DNA of 64,000 nucleotides from Setaria digitata (Eukaryota > Nematoda > Chromadorea > Rhabditida > Setariidae), in NCBI GenBank assembly GCA_003640385.1, contig RCAB01000037.1:124001-188000 (forward strand), in the 5' to 3' direction. The position numbers and the translations under genes were made by a program. The notes beneath the pieces were generated by a model. That model was given only the letters and a program-made list of their open reading frames with translations. It made no database searches and had not been told where the DNA came from. Shown here piece after piece: positions 37,086-50,236 of the stretch (position 1 is the stretch's first letter; each line of letters begins with the position of its first letter).

Positions 37086-38986
37086 CTTTTATTTCTTCTG
37101 TAAAATTTTTGATTACTGATATTTCCCCATTAGTGTCAGATTCTTGAGGAACACAAACTTTCTTGAGGTCAATTTGGATTCCTTTATGAAGTGTAAATGC
37201 TGTTGTCATTTCACCAAGTTTGAAAAAATTAGCTGCTTCTTGATTGCGCACAACAACCACGGAAGCCATTTTCTTAGAATCAGTCTTTATCTATAACTAT
37301 CTCTCGCATTTTTCCAACACTAAAGCTTATTGCCAGGGAAACATAAAGCTGAAATGGAACTAAGTTCAAAAAAAGAACAAGAACAAAAAGGGCTTTTTGA
37401 TTGTTAATTTGTTTAAGGTTCCTTTACCTGATAAGTTATTTCCGCTTTTGGATTAACAATGCGAATTCCCGATCGAATTAATGGTGAGCTGTCAATCCTT
37501 TCAAGATTATGGTCCTGGTTGTATTTGGCAATGAATAAAACGCTTGGCTGTTTCAGTTCCAGTTCCCGTACATTGGACTCTGGGGATGGCTCGGTGCTGA
37601 AAAAAGAAGTGAATCTTTTAGTTTTTCTATCAGCATTTGCAGAAAACAGGCCCATATTTCAATATTCATTGTCTCTTTTGTTCTCGAAAAATATATTCGT
37701 GAATTGGCCAAGAAAATAATTCACAGCTTAGATTATGACTTTAAAAAATTTATCAAAGAATCTTTTAAGCAAATTTAAACTTAGTGGTGACGTATTTTGC
37801 GGAATTCTTGTTGTCTTCATAATCCAGCATTTTTTTCTCTTTTATTCCATAACTGTCACATATTTCAGATAAATTGATTTTGTTATGTCTGCAAATTTAG
37901 AAATTAATAATAATCCCTTGCTTTCTTTTATTTGCAAAATGAACTTCTGTTTCTAATTTTTTAAACTGAAAGAATGAATATGGAAACTGCTAAAGAAGCT
38001 GAATATGAAATTTTCAAGAAATCCAAAACTAAAAGATAAAACAAAGACTTGTCGTTCTGTTATTTCTCTATGATAAAAAAGTTTTGAGGCTCGATTAATT
38101 AAAGTGTCAAATAACATATTAATTACGAACTCTGCTGACGTAAGCGAATCAATCAACAAGTATCGACTGTGATTTTTGCATATTTCTTCGAAATTAATAT
38201 GCACAATCTTCAATTAATATATATCATGAAAATTTTAATTTCATTTTTAAGTTGTGACCTCGACAATAAAAAGTTGCAAGTTCATAAAAGAATGTGATAC
38301 GATGAATTCATACAATAAACGTCACATTTATTCTTTAATCTTCTTTACTATTGCTAAAAAGCGAAAAATAGCAGAAATTAAAATTTTAAACTAAAACCAA
38401 AAAATTAAATTGAAAAAAAATGGAGGGAGAAAATTCGCCTTATATTTAGATAAGAGCTGTTTTGGTAAACCAAATTTTACTAGCTGCGCCACATTTTTCA
38501 GTGATGCCACTTTTCTTCGTGTTGATAACAAATCAATGATTTCAGCTTTAGGTGCAATATCACCTCTCTAGAAAACTCAAAAGTTTTTTATTAAAATTAT
38601 CGAAAGAGGCATTTAAGTTTGTTTAGATCATAAATTAGCAGAAGAAACTAAGCCACAAAAGCATTTTATACTGCATATTTTTTATTAAACCAAAAGCTTT
38701 CAATGCCACTTTTGTTACTTACTTGCCCAGTGTAATAATTATTTATCGATAAGAAACTTTTCTCTCCAGTCCAATTAATGATTGTAAAAATAATGTGATA
38801 ACCTACTTGGAATTTCCACCATAGGTTCCATGCCTTGCACTGAGATAATTCAGTGTGACGAATTCCAATATCTTCAGCTTGATAGGTTGTATTTATCCAT
38901 AACAGATCAGATTTGTTCGATTGCACAACTAACGTAGCAAATACCAAAACAATAACAACGGAAAAATATTTCAAAATCATTAACAT
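37086..38986 (-). CDS. Signal-peptide module: N-terminal part of the channel, or a separate secreted protein
   Basis: Exons 5' to 3': 38807-38986, 38439-38567 (or 38481-38567), 38116-38207, 37781-37888, 37428-37596, 37086-37272; about 288 residues with consistent phases. It opens with a signal peptide (MLMILKYFSVVIVLVFATLVV) and N-glycosylation sites (NKS, NTT), then mixed polar sequence such as RGDIAPKAEIIDLLS, LFIAKYNQDHNLERID and KLGEMTTAFTLHKG, with few cysteines; family not recognised. Its last donor (phase 1) fits the strong TTTTTGCCACAG acceptor at 36478, which would fuse it in frame to the ion channel. Otherwise it would end with a weak exon at 36934-36995, and the channel would start at a weak leader exon 36840-36887 joined to 36512. 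Splice-site strength favours the fusion. The 38116-38207 exon is the least certain. Confidence 0.45.
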
Positions 38987-41785
38987 TACAGAAAGGAACG
39001 GTGTAATCGCACTCGTTGCAATGCGTTAAAGAAGAAAAATTACTCAGAAACCAGTTATTAAAGTGGTTGACAGGAGGAGAAGTTCAACAACCGAGAAGAG
39101 AGTGAAAATGACCAAACGATAGACTTATTAGGCAATACATTTGATTATTTGTCAAACTTGGTGTAGAAGATGGGAAGGTAGGATTTGAAGCCTTTTCGTT
39201 TCTTTATTAAAAGTTGAACTAATTCGAAATGGAAAAATAGAAGAAAAATTTTCCCAGGCTTAAGAATTATTCTAGCATCAAATAATTGTTTTGACATCAA
39301 ATATTTTATTAAGCTGACTTATTTCGTAGCAAACAAGTAATAGAAATTGCATAGAGAAAAAAGTTTTCCATTTATAATGCCAGTATATGATTTCTCAGTT
39401 TTTCATTTTGAAATCATTTTAAACATTAAAATTAAGCATTAAAAAGAACGAACTTTTCTATATACAGACACGGAAGAAGAGGGAATCTGAAGGAGGAAAC
39501 ACTTACATCAAATATCAAAAAATTCCTTATTACTCAAGTATTCGAATTATTTTTCTCGCTTTCATAACAGCCGATTTATCAAATCCATAAATTATTAGAT
39601 TGACAAATTGTTCAATAAATTCTCATCAGAATAAGAAATGGTTAATAGTCTATGAAATTCGCGCAAGAAAATGAAGCATTGCATATGACATCACAATTAA
39701 AATATTTTGAAAATTTTACCGAAACTGTAACTTTTAAGCCTCAGTAAAATCGAAATATTCGATAAGTAATTTTTTATAGTGTGGAGCTGCTGTTCCTTGG
39801 GTTTATTAATTTAGTTTAGTACTATAAAAACTAATATGAAAGTTAAGAAACTATTAAATTTGCGCAAAATTTTAGCGATGGATCTGATTGGACTATCATT
39901 CTATAAGTGAGCTAGCAAAACAAAACAAGACAAGATGAATGATACATAGCTTAAGTCTGGAGTATGAGGCCAAAATGTGTTGTGGACCATTAAACGGCAA
40001 TATTAATGGCCATCATCTTGTGGCTACTTCCTTCCCTTTTTTCTTCATTCGCTTATTTCTTTTCTTTTTATAGCTCAATTTTTCCTTTTCATAATCAGTC
40101 TGTATAAGAATTATTTCTTCATCGCCATCTTTACATCGTTTTCTTCTGGTTTCTCGATCTGCAACTTGCTTGTTTGGTGATCAGATGAGCTGAATTGAAT
40201 TTTAGCCTTACTATAGCATTTATACAGTTCATCAGATGCTGTGATGAAATAATGTCATTGACTGTGACAGCTAACACGTGCAGTTAAAACCTTTGCCTGA
40301 TAATAACTGATAATTTTTGAATAATAATGTAACGATCGTACAGAAATTCCATTTCTTTTATGGTAGCAGGTTAAATAAAAAAAATTTTTTATTTAGAATC
40401 CGAATATTTTAGCAACCCTCGTCAACAGAACAGAATCATTGCTCAGAAGATTAGAATTAGTGCTAAGAATAGGCTAAATTCTTCTTCTTTTCGAAATTGA
40501 ATTATCACGTCGTTTGCACATCATGCAAAGTGTAATTGATTGAATTTTTGGAGTCATGCTAAATTACTCATTTTAAATCAACTGAAAGCCAAAAGCCAAA
40601 ATTCAGGTCTTCTTCAACAAGAACATAATCGATAGACAAATAGAAATTGAAGGATAGATGTAGACAGACTTCAAATAACCTGTCTTCCTTTCCATTTTTC
40701 AATATTTTGAATAAGCTGTCAATTAGTATTGAATTTGACGTTCGGGAACTTGTCACTTCGTTCCGGATCCCTCCACTTTGGTACATGCACTAAGTTGCTC
40801 ATTTAGGAATCTTCAATATCTATATTATTAGCACGAAATTTTTAATAATTGATAGAAAATTTTCTTTCTTGAAAGAAGTGAAAAAGTAATTCAGGACACA
40901 GCGAATGAATTATTTTCAAGAGGTCCAAGTTAGCTTTTGTGAAGATTCGCTTCTTCTGAATGATTAAGCAGCTTGAAAACCCTTGCCAGAGCAGCAAATG
41001 CTGTTGCGCGAGTGAGCTGTTGTACCATCAGCTTCACCTTTGCTGGAGATTGACCTGAGTTATATTAGCAACTTCACCTTTATTGGAGTCACAGTGCACC
41101 TTTACATGAATGAATGTCTCCAAGCTTTAGCATTATGTCTGTCCATTCCTTCTTTCAAGCTTAAACTTTTTTCCTGCTGAAGTAATGTCCCAGTAGTAGA
41201 GGCATAGATGGGTGGAAAGGATGACACTAAGGGAAGAGGAGGAAGCGAACAGTCTTGTGTCCCCGTTGTCAAACTGTTAAAATTTAGCAATTCGTGAAGA
41301 ATAGACAGAGTTGTTCCTCCTCAGAACTGGTATCAGTGAGAAGTGTTAGGATTCTGGTTACTTCCCTGAGGCGTTCCTAAACTCCTCTTGCTAACCTTAT
41401 GTTACTTTATTCCAACCCATTCATTATCTCTTCTTCTTGCTACTGTTTGCCACCAGTTCTCACTCAAACTGATTGAAACAGCTCGCATAAAAGCTCACCT
41501 GTCAACAGGTTATTATTAATGGAAACAAAAAAATCACTAATTAATGGAACAAGGTATTCTGTCTATAACTGATTTTCTTGTTGGATAGCAATTTTGAAGA
41601 CCTTCAATGTCAGCAGTGACAACGACTCTCCTCTCATTAACAAGCCAGCTATTTTACAATTCTCATTTTTAATGCACGCTGCATCAGTCTGTGAAAATAC
41701 CAACTACTTGTCTCAAGCTACTGTTACTGTTATTATTATCACTACTCTTATCAGCTGTCATTTTACATGATCACTGTTTAAAGAA
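38987..41785. other. Intergenic between divergent channel and cuticlin genes
   Basis: About 2.8 kb between divergent 5' ends, so it probably holds both promoters. No gene is supported; the minus frame at 40568-40786 (72 codons) is unconvincing. About 40900-41750 is less A+T-rich than its surroundings. Confidence 0.45.
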
Positions 41786-44700
41786 ATGTCTTATACCTGG
41801 GAACAATTGCACTTCCTAGCAACTATTTATATTTTCACAACCAATTTATTCATTTTGTTCGCGAATGAAATCGTTGGTGAACCGTTCGTCAGGTTAGTGC
41901 GACTTATTATTATTCACTTTTAAATTTCAAAGAGTAATCAAAGAGGACAGAAGTTGTTAGCACTCTGAAGCTGATCATCAGTACTCTATTACTGGTTATT
42001 ATTATACTGACAGAGGAAAATTTAATTTAATTGGTGCTTTGATCAGAATAGCTGTTGTTTCGAACCTTTTCTGATAAGAGAAATTCCAACCATGAATACA
42101 ACAAATTTCTTCCTTTTATTGCAATCACGTTGAAATTTTTTTTTTTTTTTTGTAGAAAAGGTTTGAGCAAATTAATTAACTTTTTCGTTTTGCGGTTGCA
42201 AATTTACGAGAAAATCTATAATTCCTACTTCCAATCGGTATTTCAACTCTCAGATGTGCAACTGTTCAAATCTTTCCAATGTAGCGATTGCATAACGAAA
42301 GTTCATTGTTATCAGTCTTTCAAATCATGTTGAAGATTTTAGAAAAAAAATGGCAACTATGTGAGCTCTATCGAAATCTTGAAAAGTTAAAATATCTGGG
42401 GAATAAACAAATAAAAAATCGGAACTGATAAGTTGATTTTATCACAAAAAAAGTACTTCGTATCCAATTTCTGATAAGTACATTTCTTTTTGCCTGCTGA
42501 AGTAAAAAATTAGTTTATCAAAATATCTTTATAGCCCTCTATGATCAGAATTAATTAAAATTTAAAATTGACAAAGAAGGAAAAAAAAACTTTTCGCTTA
42601 AATTCTCTTAGTGTTTCATGGCATTGTGACAAATAAATGAATGAAAACTTATTTTGAGGAATTTTCATCCTTGAATTGTTTCCATTTACTGATATCCTCA
42701 CACTTTATCACCAATGCTCTGATCGCTTCGCCTTTCTCTTCAATCCATAATTATCACAATATTTTATCTGTTGCTAAAAAAAATTTCACAGCACTCTTAA
42801 CCATATCTTTCTCACTTTCAATTCATGTAGTCCTCAAATGCAGAAAGTTGAAAGCACAAACTGCTTCTTCTCCAAATTTTAATGGTTATAATAATTATAA
42901 TTTCATTAGTTCATGCATTTTAGCAAAACTCCTTTGATATGCACTAATATTCATTTATTAAATTTTCATAAGGTTTGTCAAATGGTAAAATTTTCACGCA
43001 TCTTTGCACCGATCAAGTTTCTATGAAATATGTTAATCAAACAAGTTTTTATGTCGATCTTTATCTCAGAATATAAATTGAACATTTAAGATAATATTAA
43101 GTCCTAATATTATCTCAAATTCAATTCAAGTTCAAATCTGGTCGTAAAACGGTTATGAAGTGCTGTTGATATAAAGATTAGATGACAAAGTTTTTAATCT
43201 TGAGAGAGAAAACAAAATTCTTTATTTCTATAACAAATAAATCTATTGCACATTTAACATAGAAAGAATAATTGATAATGAAGCAAAAGTGAAAGGAATA
43301 AAAAATTCACTGCTATAGTAATATAAAAGACAACGATAGAGATATAAAATAAGAGAAATAATTGGAATATCTATTTTCGATTCTAAAGGTTAGTTTGGAA
43401 TTGTTTTTTGATGAGCGATCTAAACTGTCTCGTCCGAACTTTTTCCCAACCATAACGAACTGTATCCTAAGATCCTTTAGTAATTGCAAAATAATCACAA
43501 AGTGAAAATATCTGATCAATTTTAACTATTTTATTTTTTCTTGGACCTTTTAAAAACTACTTAGAAAAAATAAAGATTAAAAAAAAGAGCAATTCTTGAC
43601 AGAATTATTATCATTGACATTTTTCTTATTCTTTTTTTAATTCTTTTTAATATTAGCAAATATTTTCCGAGCAACCTTATCTCATCTGTAGGATTATTCG
43701 AACTGCTCTTAATTCTAAAAATCAATATCATGTTTTTTGGAATGAAAAAAAAATCCCATATTCTTGCTTTGTTTTTTTAAATCAAGATCTAGAGATTTAA
43801 CTAGTAGAATGCTTATTTGGTGAATTAAATAACGCTGTACTCAATATTTGTTATTTCCTGCTCAAATTCAGCAACTTTCAGAAATCGATTCACAAACATT
43901 AATTATTCATTTTATTACTTTAATAAAATTTTTGGCAGACCGAATGTTTTATTTTTTATTATCAAATCTATTTAACAGTTGTTTGCTTGCTACAATGAAC
44001 GTTGATTTGACTTTAAAGTCGTTTACCTTAATTAAATGACCCGAACTTGTTCGAGTTAGTATCATTCTAGCTGCTCAGCAGATGCCATTTATGTGAAATG
44101 GCGAACAAATACGACTTTTGTTGGCCATGTAAATGTACGGCATGCGCCGAATCGTTTCTGCTACCAGGTGCTGGTGACGAATAATCAAATAGAACTGCTC
44201 GTCCCTCATCAGGACTGTCAAGTGAGCAGGACGAGGTTAGTTCAATTTAGTTTCAAACTTCCTTGTTTTCAAAGATTATATCGATTTCAAGCAATGGTGG
44301 TTCTTTGAAGGTTCAATGGAATTCAGTTTGTTCGGTACTTTTTTTTCTTTTGAAAGCGGACAAAGTTGATTTTTTCCTATTTTGAGCTCTCTTTGTTAGT
44401 TTGAAAAATCTTGTTTTTTTTTTGCTTTGTTATCCAATGCAGCAATCGGGCGAGATTTTTCTAAAATTTAATTGCTTTAACACACCATTTCATGTCTCTG
44501 AAACAGTTTCACTGTCATTCATCTAACCGTCTGATAATTTTGCTTACCAGTTAAGAACGTTCAGTTCTTGCATCATCTTATCGAGTCTAGCATCATCAAG
44601 TCCATGTTGCTCATTATGATAAATTGTTAATAGGCGCTTTCGCACAGTTAAAAAAAACCAATCAGTCAACATTTTTCCTGATTAGAAGTAAAAAAATTAT

Positions 44701-47700
44701 GATTCATTTCTTCCAATGAGTTGTTTTTTTATGTTCGGAATGTCAGATAACGAAATGTAGTCGGCAACAATTGAAAGTATTGACTGGTTAATTTTTATAA
44801 AATATTCAAAAAGAAGAACCATTCGTTAAAGTATTTCATTTTGTCGTTAAACTGGAAAAACGTTTTTTCTTCATTCAATTCCAAACTGACAATTACTCAT
44901 ATTCCAAATTTTCTGGTTACCAACTTTTGAAATTTTCTGTTGCCAAAAATCTTCACTTTTGATTAAAAGGACTGCAGAAACAATTTAGAAAACAGCTAGA
45001 ATTTTAACTGTGCTAAAAACAAATTTTTGAAAGTTGAAATTTTAACCTTTGAACTGCATATTAATGTTTTCCTCGAATTTTCTTTCAAATCAAGAATAAC
45101 CTATCTGCCTTATACACTTAATTTCAGTTAATTTCGCTTCACTGTTATCAGTGTGCAAAAGCAATAAAAAAACGTATATTCCAAGAAAAACAGACTACTT
45201 CACTTATCAATTTTGAGAGGATTAAATAAAAGGGACGGCTAGTCCTTTCTCAGTTGGTCCAAATATTTCTTTTCCTATGCCATTCACTAAGTCCTACAAT
45301 ATCACATTCCATAAAAATATGTAAGAAATGAGTTATGAGTGCAATAATGCTAGAAAAAGTCCATCCATAACATTGTTTCGGCAAAGAAAGATACCACTGT
45401 ACTTCAGAAATGTTTCCCATTACCTTTATTTTACGAATATTTATCTATTCACAGAACATACGAAATTCTTCAGCTCACCCAAAATTACAACAATTTGAAT
45501 ATTCTCACAAGTAATTGAAAAATTTGATCCATCAAAGGTGCTTTTTATTTTTTTAATATTTTCAAGTATTTCTTTTTCAATCAAACTGCAGACCTTTTGA
45601 CAGTTCATTACTAAAATATGATTCAACTATGTGACACATCAAAATTTCGAGACTTAAAAATTTTTAATCAAACTGAATAAATTGACCATATGTGATGCAA
45701 TGTTATTTAGAAAACCAGTTAAGGAATCCTAATCACATTTTTTTGAATCATTCTGTAAATTCCTAACAAACGAGGAATGATAATAATTATTCGTTTTTTC
45801 TCTTTCTGTGTATTCTTTATTGTAACTGAACGATTCGGCTCGAAAGAAGTGGATCTTGTTGAAAAGGAGATTTTGCATGTGGAAATATTTTCTCTTGAAG
45901 CTTATCATTCTTGTTATTTAACATAAGTTCGATTTATGACAGACAAATAACTACGTGAAATCAGAACAGTCAAAGTTTCATAAAATTATGATTCTTATAT
46001 AATAAAATAGCGATAGATTCCTATCAAATATGCAGAATTTCTACCGGCATTGAAAGCTGCGAAATATTGTTAGCTGTGCAAAAAACTCTGGAAAATTCGA
46101 AAACAAACAAAACTGTTTCAGTGACTTTGCTGTTCAAATTTAATATAAGTAATTTGAATTACTTTATACTACATCAACGCTCCGTCTGACCACTTTAATT
46201 CTTTTTTTTTTTTAAATGAACTTTTTCATTTTGACACTATTTCTATTTCAGGAAAATGTTGGTTTAAGCAAATTTTTTTGATTAAGTTTTCAATTTGAAT
46301 TAAAATTGACAAATTCCTTCTTTAATGTAATTTTTTCAGGTCATTAAGACCAGTAGGTGTGATAATTACGACATCGGTACTAATATCATTCCATCCGCAA
46401 TATGTTACGGCCGGAGATCGAATCTATGTCTTGCGATGCTTGCACACCCGAGCGCAAGATCACTCGTTACTCCCAGGATCAGTTGCGCCCGCTGTCGCTT
46501 CTACTGGTAAAGTTTCTGCTACTTTTCAAGGAGCAGTTAATTAATTATGCCACTGCTTGAATCACAGAGAATCCATCAGCGTTACATTCATAGAATACAC
46601 AATTTAATGTACAGCGAAAAGTGAGACAATTACCCCGTTACCAATGCAGTCCTGTGCGACAATTAGAACGGAATGAAAATGAAATTCTTCTGTCGCAAAG
46701 TCGAACACACAATCAAGTCACGTTTTTAAACATCACTTTTCGATTTTTGCAGATAGTTCCCGTGAATTGGAATTAATACCGCAGTGCGAATATCAGATAA
46801 AAAGTCCGAAAGAGAACAAGATTATTCATGAAGCAGTTATTGGCGAAATAGTCCGCCATCATTGGTCCTGCATACTACGTTCCCGACAAAAATTATGCCT
46901 TGTTATCACCAATTGTTTCTTAATAACGAGTGATTCAAAGCATCAGCTTATCGATAATCATGGATGTTCCGTGGATCCTGCTGTACTTCCCGACTTAGTC
47001 TATATCAATGAAGTATACATTTTTCTATACATACTTTGCTCTCGAGACTTTTCGTCAAAAGAAAAGCTTCTTAAAAGAAACGAAATCAATTTCTGTTTAT
47101 ATTCATTTTGCATTGCATATTTATCGAGAATCAGTGAAATCAGCTGTTTTATTTAGCAACAATTGAAGTTTTTTCTTTCTTAACTGCATAATTGTTTTTA
47201 ACAGATGAATGTGGAACAAAACGTGTCAGTTTTCGGTATTGCTGAGAAACCTTTTGTACATTTCCAATGCCAAATGAGCTTGTTACCTTCAAAAGGTATT
47301 CAGTGTCCCAAGCCAAGCTGTGCTGCTAACCGCAGAAACCAGTATGCTGTCTAGTTTCTTTTTCCAAGTTAGCTAATAATTAAAAGTTTTTCATTAAAAA
47401 AAAAAAAAATCACGAAAGGTATATTTGCTCTTCGAATAAGCGAAAATTGAGTACAGACTAAAGACTGAAGAAGATGCATACAGCCTATGACAATGAGTGT
47501 TTTCTTTTTTTTCAAATGCCCTGACTTTCGGGAGAACTGCTTCTGCAATTTTAAAAAAAATTGAAGCTATATACATATATGCATTTTTAATAAAAGCTTT
47601 TAGGAGAGATTTACTTTTCATGATAGAAAACGACGAAACACAAATACTGGATGCCGTTTCACAACCGCTCGAGATCGTGGATCTCGATAGGCGACAGCTT

Positions 47701-48649
47701 AGGAAGTGGGTTCTCTCTAATTTTGTTTGCTTGAGCAAATCCAGGGAAATCATTCATTAAACTTCAAAATAGCACTACCAGTTTCAATTTAGAATTACTC
47801 TGAAAGAATTTGAAGGAACAGATAAAGCACAATTATTTCATGAGTTATTGTTTTTTTGATGACGTAAATATTAAATCAAATTGAATCTTTAATGAAATCT
47901 GTTAAATTAATTCGACACTGAAGACAGTGATTTAGAAGAGAATGTGATCAGTCATCAGAGGCCATCATCGTTGGTGAAATGGGTAAAGAGGAAATTATTT
48001 GCTTAACACGGAATTTTCTTGTTATGGTCAGCCTCTTCACTATTTCGGTACTTTTCCGGTTTATTTTAACCAGTAATTTGCTATTTTCAAAATTACTTTT
48101 GAATGTTTAAAAATACTTATTTTAAGACTTGCTTTTAATATCACTAAGCGTCTAAATAAAAAGTTGAATTAATTATTTACAAAAAGAATGGCAGTCAATT
48201 TTAAGTGTGAGAGAATTGGATTGCAATTATACCACTTAAGACAGAATGCTCAAGTTACCTCTTACTTTCTGTGCGAAAAATTCAGAAGCTTACATTAACT
48301 CATCTTAGTTCTAAGTAAGAATTTCATTTTACTAAAAGTTTCATAATGATTTGATAGCAGTGTTGCAACCGCAAATGATTTGAAATTGATTAAGATAAGC
48401 TGAGAAATGTAAATGAATATCCTTCTAATGATCAGACAATGAATAAATATAATATTAAAATACATTAAATAAGACCTGGACTGTAATTTATGAAAGGATC
48501 GTGAAAGTAATAAGAGCCAAAACAATCAGTTCTCGTACCGTTCTCAAAAAAGTTATTTAAATGAAATCTACTTTCAGATAGCACTGTGCACCGTTGCTGC
48601 AGTAACAACAGTGTTGATCGGAACTATACGCTGCTATGAAAGAAGATGA
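41786..48649 (+). CDS. Cuticlin-type ZP-domain protein
   Basis: Membrane-anchored zona pellucida domain protein of the cuticlin/cutl family, which forms extracellular cuticle or apical matrix fibres. Seven exons: 41786-41892, 44071-44235, 46340-46506, 46753-47012, 47205-47341, 47604-47709, 48578-48649; 337 residues, phases consistent. Seen in order: signal sequence (MSYTWEQLHFLATIYIF), ZP start (VSCSADAIYVKWRT, FVGHVNV, DCQVSRTR), PVGVIITTSVLISFHPQ, CEYQIKS, HHWSC, ITSDSKHQLIDNHGCSVDP, then the VHFQCQMSLLPSKGIQCPKPSC signature shared with cuticlins as shorter pieces, a basic NRRNQR that may be the furin-type site, and a C-terminal membrane helix (VAAVTTVLIGTI) with a four-residue basic tail. 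Introns 1 and 2 are about 2.2 and 2.1 kb, unusually long for this window. Confidence 0.88.
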
Positions 48650-50236
48650 ACGAGGATAAACTTTCCGAGGTTAACTGAGATCATCGAGCGCTATTGTCTT
48701 ACTGAACATTTCTGTTATGCACAGATGAAATTTCATTCGAAATGTGCACGAAAATTTTACCAGAAATTTTACCAGACAAAATCTCAAGAGCTTTTTGCCA
48801 TTTCATGCTTTTGATTGCCAAACTAATTAATATTAATTAAGCTTCTTCAGTATAGCTCATATCGATTTCCATCCTTTTCCATTTGCTTCATTTGCTCAAA
48901 GCTTCTTAATAATCTTTTCAAGCATCTACTATTCAATATGAAAAACAAAGTTAAATCAGAACAGAATCATTAAACTTTCGGACTGTTCTTCATTTTATGT
49001 TGCAATCTCTCTGTAGATTTATTCGCCTCATCTGTTTCCTATTTCCCTACTTTATTTAATAATTTCAACAGTCAAGCAGTATGCAGCATATTGCTAATAA
49101 AATCTTTCAAAAATCACGGTCAAAATATATATATATATCCCACTGAATATATATATATATATATATATTCAGTGGGAAGATGAGAGATTTCTCCCTCTTT
49201 GAATGAGAACTGATTCAAAGCATTGAACTGATTAGTCGAACTCGTCCATACTATAAAACGGATTAATTTCAATTGGGAAAAAAAACTTCACAGAGCTCAA
49301 TGTATTTATTACTGTGTTTGTAAGATTACATAAATTATTTCAAGAAGAATGAATAACTCTTACCACAAGCAGATTTACTGATTCATGGTTCAATTTGTTG
49401 ACTCGCAACAGTGAAAAAAAATAAAATAAAATAATAAGAGACATTGAAAGAAGTGGCAAGTGACTGGATATCGCAACCAACCTACGTTTTCTTTTTTTTT
49501 ACAAACGACTGGGGAAGAATGGAGTATCGAGAGGATAATGGTATATCTTGAAAAGACAACCAGGACGTCCATGAGTGCTATAGTGATACATGAAGGTATG
49601 TTTCATCGAAAACGATTTTCAGTACGATGTCTTATTTTTTTCATTTAAAGACCTATATTAGAAAAGCACCACGTTACAACTCTAAGAACCTGAAATCTAC
49701 CCACAAGCCAAAATTAAACACATACTTGGAAGTTCTACTTCATAATCCGTAGCATGCAACTGCAATGAAATGTTCCGGTTCTGGTAACTCAAATTGGTTG
49801 AGCTGCGTTGGTGGCAAGTTAGTAATATGTAAAATTGTAGTTAAAGGAGTCTAGTCAAGACAAGGGATATATCGAGTGGCTGTAGAGATATTATCTTATT
49901 ATCTTAAAAGGATGATATTAGAAAATAACTGTAACTTTTATCTACAAGTGATTAGTCATGCAGATGTTAGTGTTTGTTTCTCTGCTATCTTTCTTTCTTA
50001 ATTTTTTTTTATTTAAGCATAAGACTTCTCTTTCCTTTGAAAAACGAACATAAGCATAACCCTTTTTTTTCTATTAACTTTCTAGAGGTAATTGATTCGT
50101 ATTCGCTGTATATTACGAATGTATATCCCTAAACATCAAATATTACGGGTGCTGTTTGATAATGTTTATAAATAAAATTTTGATGACAAAAACAAATGAA
50201 ACGTATAGTATCTTCTTTTAGTACTGAAAGTTTCCC
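48650..50236. other. Intergenic with a perfect palindrome
   Basis: Between the cuticlin and J-domain genes. It contains the 40-bp palindrome at 49138-49177 and no supportable gene; the 62-codon frame at 49460 has no partner exons. Confidence 0.45.
49138..49177. repeat. Perfect palindrome with (AT)n centre
   Basis: TCCCACTGAAT, then an (AT)n core, then ATTCAGTGGGA form a perfect inverted repeat able to extrude as a hairpin or cruciform. A further (AT) run lies immediately upstream. Confidence 0.85.

Noticed and set aside
42055..42937. Plus-strand ORFs of 92 and 98 codons
   Set aside because: Both lie in the first intron of the cuticlin gene and do not join to flanking exons.
47394..47753. 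119-codon minus-strand ORF
   Set aside because: Overlaps an exon of the cuticlin gene on the other strand and lacks any support of its own.
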